DNA of 64,000 bases from Daedaleopsis sinensis (taxonomy: Eukaryota; Basidiomycota; Agaricomycetes; Polyporales; Polyporaceae). The stretch spans positions 1,860,001 to 1,924,000 of the forward strand of contig CM066306.1 in NCBI GenBank assembly GCA_033807695.1, in the 5' to 3' direction. Positions 56,342 through 64,000 of the stretch are shown piece after piece (the first letter of the stretch is position 1; each line of letters starts with the position of its first letter). The notes under the pieces are model-generated. The model made no database searches. It had not been told where the DNA came from and was given only the letters and a program-made list of their open reading frames with translations. The translations under genes and the position numbers were made by a program.

Positions 56342-58764
56342 ATGTCTCGACCAACCCGCAAACAGTCTCGACGATTGCTATCATCTCTGTCTCTCCTGTT
56401 TCTTGCCTTCCTAGCCATCCTTCTCCTCTGCCCCGTGGGTATCAAAGCAAGGTCACCTCTGGATTCTGAGCCGGAAGGAGTCGGCCCTATCATTGGAATC
56501 GGTTTGTCGTCCTTAACTCGTGAACTTTCTCTGGGCTGATACCAAACACGGGCCGGGCTGTACAGATCTTGGTACTACATACTCCTGCGTCGCTGTAAAG
56601 CGTGAGGGGAGGGTGGAGATCATCGCCAACGACCAAGGACATCGCATAACGCCATCGTGGGTGGGCTTCAAGGACAACGAGCGACTGTTAGTATGATACA
56701 TCAGGCTCTCTACCCCGCTGCGACTGACGGGCGGACACGACCCAGAATTGGAGATAGCGCAAAGAATGCATTCCACAGCAACCCTCAGAATACAGTGTTT
56801 GACGCCAAGCGGTTGATTGGCCGCAATTACGACGACCCTGAGATACAGAAGGATATGAAGCATTGGTTGGTGAATTGATTTGCCTTCCTGGTCATTTGGC
56901 ACTGAATACATCACAGGCCATTCAAGGTCACGGACAAGAATGGGAAGCCCATGATTCAGGTCGAGCATAGGGGAGACCTCCGAACATTCGTGAGTCCCGC
57001 CGTTGCGCTTCTACACACAGGAGACTGAGAGATACCCGGAAGTCGCCTGAAGAGATATCCGCAATGGTACTTTCGAAGATGAAGGAGACAGCGGAAGCCT
57101 ATCTTGGCCAGAAAGTATATCAGGCGGTTGTCACAGTTCCTGCATGTATGTCATCCAGCTGGGCCTCGGTGCATTCACATTCGACCACCCTCTGATGATT
57201 GGCTAGACTTCAACGACGCTCAGCGCCAGGCCACGAAAGACGCGGGTACAATTGCCGGTCTCGAGGTACGCCGTATCATCAACGAGCCCACAGCTGCCGC
57301 CATCGCCTATGGCCTCGACAAGAAGGAGGAAGCACAAGTGATCGTCTACGACCTTGGCGGCGGAACTTTCGATGTCTCCCTTTTATCAATCGAGGACGGT
57401 GTCTTCGAGGTCCTCGCTACTGCCGGCGACACCCATCTAGGCGGTGAGGACTTCGACAACAGGATCATCGACTACCTCGTTAAGAGGTACAAGGCTAAGA
57501 CTGGCACGGACGTTACCAGCAACCTTCGCGCAATGGGCAAGCTCAAGCGCGAAGTCGAGAACGCGAAGCGGACGCTGTCGAACCAACAGTCTACGCGCAT
57601 TGAGATCGATGCATTCGAGGGTGGCAACGACTTCTCGGAGACGCTGACGAGGGCGAAATTTGAGGAGCTAAACATGGACCTCTTTCGGAGGACGATGAAG
57701 CCCGTAGAACAAGTTCTGAAGGACGCGAAGCTTCGTAAAGAAGACATCGACGAGGTGCGCAGGGTTGATAACTCCCATCCGGCGACAGCAATTTGACATT
57801 GGGCCCGTGCAGATCGTCCTCGTCGGTGGCTCCACGCGGATTCCGAAGGTACAGCAACTTCTAAAGGAGTACTTTGGAAAGGAGCTCTCGAAGAGCGTCA
57901 ACCCCGATGAAGCCGTCGCATTCGGCGCCGCGGTCCAAGGTGCCATCCTCGCTGGCGACGCCGACTTCTGTGGGCTCACTCTCCTTGACGTTAACTCTCT
58001 GACGCTGGGCATCGAGACCGCCGGGGGCGTTATGGCCCCCATCATCTCCCGCAATACTGTAATCCCGACCCGGAAGAGCCAGATCTTCTCGACCGCGGCG
58101 GACAATCAGCAGACGGTGCTCATCCGAGTCTTCGAAGGCGAACGGCCGCTGACGAAGGACAATCACCAGCTGGGCAAGTTCGAGCTGTCCAGCATTCCTC
58201 CGGCCCCCCGTGGAATCCCTCAGATCGAGGTCACGTTCGAGATCGATGCCAACGGAATCATGAAGATCTCCGCTGTAGACAAGGGAACGTAAGTGCATAC
58301 CTACACCTGCCTTCTTGTGCCTGGATCGCCGCTAATACGTACGTTGTCATCACAGCGGAAAGTCGGAGTCGATCTCGATCGCCAACGCCCTCGGCCGTCT
58401 ATCTTCTGAGGAGGTAGACCGCATGCTCCAGGAGGCAGAGGAGTTCGCTGCAGAGGACGCCGCGAACAAACGACGGATTGAGGCGCTACATGAGCTCTCC
58501 ACCTTTGTCTGGCAGCTCGAGTCACAGGTGTCCGACCCAGAGGGCCTGGGCGGGAAGCTGAGCACGGAGGACAAAGGCACGGTGCGAGAGGAGCTCAAGA
58601 GCGTGAACGCATGGATGGACGAGCAAGGTCACTCAGCGACCGCGGAGGAGATCGAGGAGCGGCTCGCTCGCGTGCAGGCCGTCGTCAATCCGATGGCGAC
58701 GCGTCTGTATCAGAACGCGGGGGCCGACGGCGACGACGAACCTTACCACCACATCGAACTGTAG
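56342..58764 (+). CDS. KAR2: ER-lumenal Hsp70 (BiP/Kar2-like)
   Basis: Eight exons: 56342..56501, 56566..56686, 56746..56865, 56917..56989, 57043..57145, 57207..57754, 57813..58288 and 58356..58764; 669 residues. An N-terminal signal/anchor ([20 protein letters not shown]) precedes the Hsp70 ATPase domain with [43 protein letters not shown] and [15 protein letters not shown]. The substrate-binding domain follows ([50 protein letters not shown]) and a helical lid. The C-terminus is [14 protein letters not shown] replaces the usual HDEL retrieval signal. The protein folds and retains secretory proteins. BiP is the closest family; the unusual tail and the several small departures from BiP consensus leave open that it is a second ER Hsp70 paralogue, so the symbol is tentative. 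Confidence 0.85.
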
Positions 58765-59382
58765 GGACGTGTGGGAGCTTCGTTTTGGTCGTACATATCA
58801 TGTATTATTCCGCCACGCACGCATGCCACCACATGTGACGAAGAACGCTTAGTATAGTGTACTTACAAGCGTCGGTTCCATCTACAGGATCCTTCAGTAC
58901 CGCGGTTGGGCACATTGCGATGCCTAGACTCCGACACTGGGAATGATGTCCGAGCGCAGCACGTCGCTGACCGCATACGCGCCACGTTAGCGAAGTCGGA
59001 TAGGCTAAAGTGCTTCTGGCGTGGTTCGAGCAGGCTTCTAAAATTCTGTAGGTCCTCGGCGCTGGGCGCCTATAGGCCAATAGCGATCTCCCGACATCCG
59101 TGGACCGGAGCCGTAATTCCAACGTACCGCTGACGTTGCCTCTAGGCTCTGAGACGTAAGTAAAGATGTGGAAGATCCGATATGTGCCATCGTTCCCGGG
59201 GCGGGACTGCAGCAATCTTTCTGCGCTCTTCTTCGGTTATGTCGTGTTCGCTCCGAGTTCGACGTGAATGGCCCGACGCGAAGTTGTTGGTCGCACAGCG
59301 ACAGATAGTGTTATATTCCTCGGTTCGACAGATACTTGTACAAGCACAGGAGGAAAAGGACGTACAATAATGTTACTGGAAC
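58765..59382. other. Intergenic between convergent Hsp70 and P450 genes
   Basis: 618 bp of 3' flanks; frames here are short, overlap and have no domain. Nothing else seen. Confidence 0.4.
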
Positions 59383-61827
59383 CTAGACAGTACAGTGCGC
59401 CGCGCGCCAGATCGCCTGGGACGTCCGCGACTGCGAGCGCGGCGTGATCTTACACTTGAAAGGGAGCGGGTAGCTGAAACGACCGGTCAGCACATGTCGT
59501 GTGCGAGGGCGCGGGATAGGGATATGCAGGCATTACCTGATGAGGCCCGTAGTGTATTGGGGACTGAGCTCCCCGTCCTCGGGGAGGCCGATGTCGAATA
59601 TGGTAAGGATCGTGGTGATGAGGATGAATACAGAGTTCTCCGCGAGAGGTTTCCCGGGGCACAAGCTGCGCAGAAAAAAAAAAGAGGGATGTGAGCACCA
59701 CCACTACCTACCGGATGGGAGGGTTTTGCGCGGTACTACACACCGTCTTGCGAACCCGAAGGCCCAGTTGGCAGGGTCGATGGGCGCTTCGTCTGGGCTG
59801 AGGCCCTCTTCCAGGTACCGCTCGGGGACGAATTTCTTGGGGTCGTAAGACCCACGGGGCTCGAGCGCGATGGACCTGCGTAAGATCAGACGCGACGGAA
59901 TCAGTTTGGTCTCCCCGGCGGAGGTATTCGAAGCGTGTGCGTCCGCGTACGTACCAGACGTTGGTCAGGACGGAGGTGCCCTTAGGTATGAAGTGGCCCT
60001 CGTACACGTCATCTTGCGTAGTGCAGCGGGCCAGGCCTGAGAAGTAAGTAGCGTCAGAATATCGTACTGTTGAGTGCGCAGATCGTACGAGCGACGGAAA
60101 GCAGTCTAGGTGAGGCTTACCGAGCGGGACTGCCGGATTCCAGCGCATGACTTCCTTGATAAGGGCAGCGATGTACGGAAGTTGGGGTCGGTCGTTGATG
60201 GTCGGGAGACGCTCCGTGCCCAGCTCCCGGTCGATTTCCTCTTGCGCGAGCCGCTGCTTGTCCGGGTTGAGCGCCATGGCCATCATGAACGAGAGCGTCG
60301 TGGCGTATGTCTGTGTGGGACGGCGCAGGGGTTAGTCCAATCTCCGTACGTGCTGTCCGCGACGCCCAGTGGACATTCCGAGGCTCGCGATGAGCGCGTT
60401 ACGTACCGTTTCGCCTCCGGCTATCATGGTAAGGCGATCAGAGAGCAGCCGGATGTGAGCGTGCGCTTAGATATGTATTCAGATGGCGGACGTACCACCA
60501 TACAAGGAGCCGGTGGCCCATTTGATGAGGTGGTCGAGGTCGCCTTTAGTGTGCTCCGTCAGGAGGAAGTGGGTGAGGGAGGGGGGAGCCGTGCCGGCTT
60601 TCTGATGCCCGGAGTGTGAGACGGCGGAGAAGGAAGAGACAGCGATGCGCGGATCGCTCTCACCATTTCGCGCTTGACGTGCTCGAACGGCTTGGTGACA
60701 AGGTGTTCGATCATGGCCTTCCCTTCGCGCGCGGTTCGGTGGAATGGCATCCAGGATGGAAGGTGCTTCACTAGACGGGCGAGATGCACGCTCAAACTCC
60801 GGCTTCAGACACACTAGAACATGTGGTAGACACTCACGGACAGGGAACATATCTGCCAGAAACGCGCCGGGATGGGTGTATTTGCTGACCATTCGCATAG
60901 TGTCCTCCGCGTGCGTGACGTACTGGACATCGCTCAGCGTCAGCGGCGCATATCACGGCGGGGGGACACGTAGCGAACGCGAGCGGCAGGAGCGCACCTC
61001 GTTGTCTGCCTTGTCCGGCGACAGCCCATAAGTAATCGCGAGCACGATGCGAGCCGCCGCCCTGGATCAGGATCAATGCGTCAGGGTCGCGTTCATTGCG
61101 TCCATTTTGCAGGCGGCAGCGGGAGGGAGCCGGCAGGGACGTGAGTACTCACAGTCTGACGTGGTCGACAAAGCCCTCAGGGTCGTCGAGCAGCTGCTTG
61201 GCGAGCAGCGCCGTGAGATCCTCCTGAATTGGCTGGTATTGCTTCACAGCCGCTGGCCCGAGGGCGCTGTGCTCCAGCTTCCGGTGCATCCGCCAGTCGT
61301 CCCCGTACCGGAGCAGCGGAGTGCTCTGCGCCATAAGTCAGCACGCGAGGGTCGAGACTCCAGCGCCAATAGCATGGGCGGGCCGGAGGGGCGGTTGGGT
61401 CGCCGTCGGGGAGACGAGTTACGCACCTGCTCTAATCGCATCAATTCCCCGACTACGGTGAATGACGGCCTGTCTGAGTAGATCGCCGCTCTCTTCTCCA
61501 GCAGCGCATTGATCGCCTTCATGGAGTTAAGGACCAGCACCTTGCTCCCGAGGCCATAGTAGAATACGAGATCGCCTGCATGACACATCGTCAGGTCCCA
61601 CTGCGAAGGGGATGCGCGCATCAGAGAGAGCATGCTGTACCATATTGCTGCTTGTGCCGATCAAACTCCGGGAGGTCGCCTATGGCAGGCATGTGCAGGA
61701 TGTTCCCGACCAGTGGCTGAGCTGGCGGACCGGGGGGGTACGTGCGCCCGGACGGCCGTGACCGCAGCCATACTACAGCGCCGAGTAGCGTAGTCGCGAT
61801 AAGGAGGGGGACGGAGGGGAGGGACAT
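59383..61827 (-). CDS. Cytochrome P450 monooxygenase
   Basis: Thirteen exons on the complement: 61641..61827, 61427..61575, 61153..61325, 60998..61061, 60838..60922, 60664..60770, 60496..60601, 60407..60420 (14 bp), 60121..60310, 59955..60036, 59744..59875, 59537..59665 and 59383..59473; 502 residues. An N-terminal membrane helix ([19 protein letters not shown]) and proline hinge ([13 protein letters not shown]) place it on the ER. The I-helix oxygen-activation motif is AGGETT (about 291-296, on the 14-bp exon), the ExxR is EVMR, the PERF-like motif is PERY, and the haem-ligand loop is FGFARRLCPGK with Cys432. It resembles the large agaricomycete P450 clan with O-methylsterigmatocystin-oxidoreductase-like annotation; its substrate is unknown. 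All motifs are intact. Confidence 0.9.
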
Positions 61828-63754
61828 TGCGACTTCGGAGATCAGGCCTCGGACGGAGCGTCGGTCGGAGCGGGACTAGAGCACGGCCAGCTTGCTGACG
61901 GGTGCGCACGATGGTTGGGTGGACAGCGGGGCGGGAGTAGGCTGGGACTCGGAACGAGGCGGGGCGTGCGCGCGAGACGCGGAGGAGGGGGTGGGGAACG
62001 TCGGGTCCCGCAGGAGCGCAGGGGGTTTATCGAACCGCGGAGGACAGGGTCCCCGGACTGTTATACGGTCGAGCGTCCTGCTAGCGTGCAACACATTAAA
62101 TCTCGCGTAAGGGCATCAAGGACAAGTAACACGCCAAAACGGACAAGTCGACATCTAGCGTCCAGTAGCGCGTGGCGCGCCCCGGATACCATACGTTGTA
62201 TGGCAATTGCAGCGTACGTACCTCAGAGCCGGTCCAGATGGCCCAACGGCAGGACGTAGCAAATTGTAGACAGAATTTGTATCGACGTGGATCGTTTGCG
62301 AGGCGAGTAAGAGGTGATGGGAAAGCGCAAGGCGGATGGCATGGGAGAGAGAAGTTTCGGATGGTATGGTCGAGTTCGCCGCTCCCGCGGGGTACGCGTA
62401 AGTAGCATGGTTCGGACACTCCAAAGAATGCGGGTGAACGTTTGTCATCAGCCTCGTCCTCCTTCTCGTGAGAAGCAGTTAGCTGGATCTGCGCGCCGAC
62501 ACAGTCGCCAATCTGTGCCGTTGAAGATCAAACTGATATCAGCATCTGTCGCGGGAGTTGTGGTCTGCACAGGGTCTGCATGTAACATGTATGTGCTCAC
62601 CTCTTGGCAAGTATTTGCATACGCTAATAAAAGTTTAAGCGTCGGGTTTGAGACGTTAGCGAAGAGTTGTAACGCTGGCAAAGTTACGTGACACTAAACG
62701 CTCTTAGCTCTTGCTTAGCTCCTCCGAAAAGTCCCGATAACACCGGTACCTACACGGCATGAACCAGCATGCTAATTAGTACGGCCCCCATACGGTACCC
62801 CAGGGTAACCCCCAGGGCCGCCACTGCTGAGCATTGCTCGTCTCCCGTAGGCAGACGATGAGGACCTATTGACGGGAGGAAAGGACGGTCCTACAACGAG
62901 CATTGCGGCAAGCCGCATTGAATATTGAAATATTGAAGTTGGACCTGAGTTGGACAAGTAGATACCTGTAGATACTCAATCAGTGTGGCGCAGGATGGAG
63001 TGGTTTCATCACCGTATTGAGAAATTACTAGCCAGGGTCAAAACTTTACTTAGTAATAAGTACCGATAACGTTCTAGGTACTTCGCCCAGGCCCGGGGTA
63101 AGAGGCCTGAGGCCTAAGGCCTGAAGGTAAGGAGGAGGTCATCAACAATTGGTGAGTACTACCAACTAGCATCGTTGATGTCACCCAGGACCCTGGGCCT
63201 GAATCTATGTAAATAATGGATCACCTTACTTTGGCCTTACTTACAGCCTATTGTAATTGCGGTCCAGACTCATCGGCACCGACCAATTGCAACGCTCCGC
63301 TCCAATATGTATATTGGTTCGCCCCATGGTTTGCCACCGCAATCGTCATCAACGTCAACCCAACATCGAACCTTCACTCAAATTCACGGTAAACAGTACG
63401 GTCTGCGAATTCATTAGAGGAAAGGGTTCTACAGTTACAGTATGTAACAATGTAGTTCGGGACAACTCGTCTACTACTACGCGATTCGGAACACAACGAA
63501 TGAGCCTGTGCCGTTTATGATACAATATATGTAGTACTACAATGGGTAGAGAGAGAAGGGAAAGCGGGTACTACATGCATAATCGAAAGAGTTCCAGGGG
63601 TTCAAAGCATCGACGTTCGTAAACAGGAGTGCGGGTCATTAAATGGTAGCGATAGGCAAAGGTGGTATCCGGACAGGTTTCGAGCTTTCGGGAAGGATTT
63701 CGGGGAGAATACGTAGTGCGGGGATATGGAGAGGTTGTCATTGAAAACTCGCGC
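61828..63754. other. Intergenic region between P450 and Sur7/PalI-like genes
   Basis: 1.9 kb. The first 250 bp (GC-rich) are the P450 5' flank. The rest is AT-richer and includes stacked GGCCT/AGGCC words (AAGAGGCCTGAGGCCTAAGGCCTGAAGG, 63100-63127, given here in two parts: AAGAGGCCTGAGGCC and TAAGGCCTGAAGG) and nearby TTACTTAGTAATAAGTA. No gene, RNA or clear element ends were recognised. Confidence 0.35.
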
Positions 63755-64000
63755 CTAATAGTTAGCGTTCCTGCGGCGGCCGTAGGGACCGAAAGATCCG
63801 CAGAGGCTGGCGAAGAAGCCGAGGAAGAGCCCGACGAGTGCGCCCAGGACCAACCAATTGGCATTACCCCAGCGAGCATCGAATCCACGATCGTTGAGGT
63901 GGTTGCGCGCAACGCCGAACAGGACCATCTCGACGACCCAAGCGACAAGCGTGACAAGGAACGCAAGCGCAGATACGAGGGTCATGAAGATTGTGCCCAC
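63755..64000 (-). CDS. Sur7/PalI-family membrane protein, C-terminal part
   Basis: Truncated by the window end; 81 residues visible, ending ..GPYGRRRNANY. Two membrane helices are present: FMTLVSALAFLVTLVAWVVEMVLFGV, of which the second half reads VAWVVEMVLFGV, and NWLVLGALVGLFLGFFASLC, separated by the loop ARNHLNDRGFDARWGNA. The RxxxN...WGNAxW pattern between helices three and four is that of the SUR7/PalI family (eisosome, cell-wall or pH-sensing membrane proteins). The N-terminal helices and the ectodomain are outside the window. Confidence 0.7.
   Translation of the reverse strand: MGTIFMTLVSALAFLVTLVAWVVEMVLFGVARNHLNDRGFDARWGNANWLVLGALVGLFLGFFASLCGSFGPYGRRRNANY

Overview
The window is nuclear DNA of a filamentous basidiomycete, most probably an agaricomycete. 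Genes are GC-rich, closely packed and split by many short introns (about 45-70 bases). Protein families (fungal Rap1, Cdc24 with PB1, Thi6, BTB proteins, CYP monooxygenase) and a KDZ-type transposon with CxC5/CxC6 cysteine clusters point the same way. The gene models were spliced by hand from GT/GC-AG signals; all complete multi-exon models keep an open frame from start to stop.

Layout. 1-11 kb: 3'-truncated CDC6 (-), a signal-peptide/one-TM membrane protein (+), the meiotic nuclease SPO11 (-, 14 exons), a BTB protein (-), a Caprin-like RGG protein (+), a mitochondrial carrier (+). 11.3-24.4 kb: two head-to-tail, apparently identical 6,532-bp copies of a KDZ-type DNA transposon, enclosed by one pair of 8-bp target duplications. 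Each copy has a CxC5/CxC6 transposase (+) and two converging accessory genes (-). 24.8-40.2 kb: a RhoGAP (+), a tiny possible gene (-), a GH63 glycosidase (+) and the Cdc42 exchange factor CDC24 (-). 40.2-46.4 kb: a gene-poor stretch. 46.4-54.5 kb: telomere protein RAP1 (+), a frameshifted EthD gene (+), a PHYHD1-like dioxygenase (+) and thiamine gene THI6 (-). 56.3-64 kb: an ER Hsp70 ending in HIEL (+), a cytochrome P450 (-), and the C-terminal end of a Sur7/PalI membrane protein (-).

Most genes are unrelated housekeeping functions: replication licensing, meiotic double-strand breaks, telomere binding, Rho/Cdc42 polarity, ER folding, thiamine synthesis. The exceptional part is the transposon dimer. 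Its two accessory proteins share a paralogous cysteine module; one also has a GRF-like zinc finger and SUMO-interaction-like motifs, the other a possible divergent HMG-like tail. A second unexpected signal is a set of GC-AG introns in SPO11, PHYHD1 and above all THI6.
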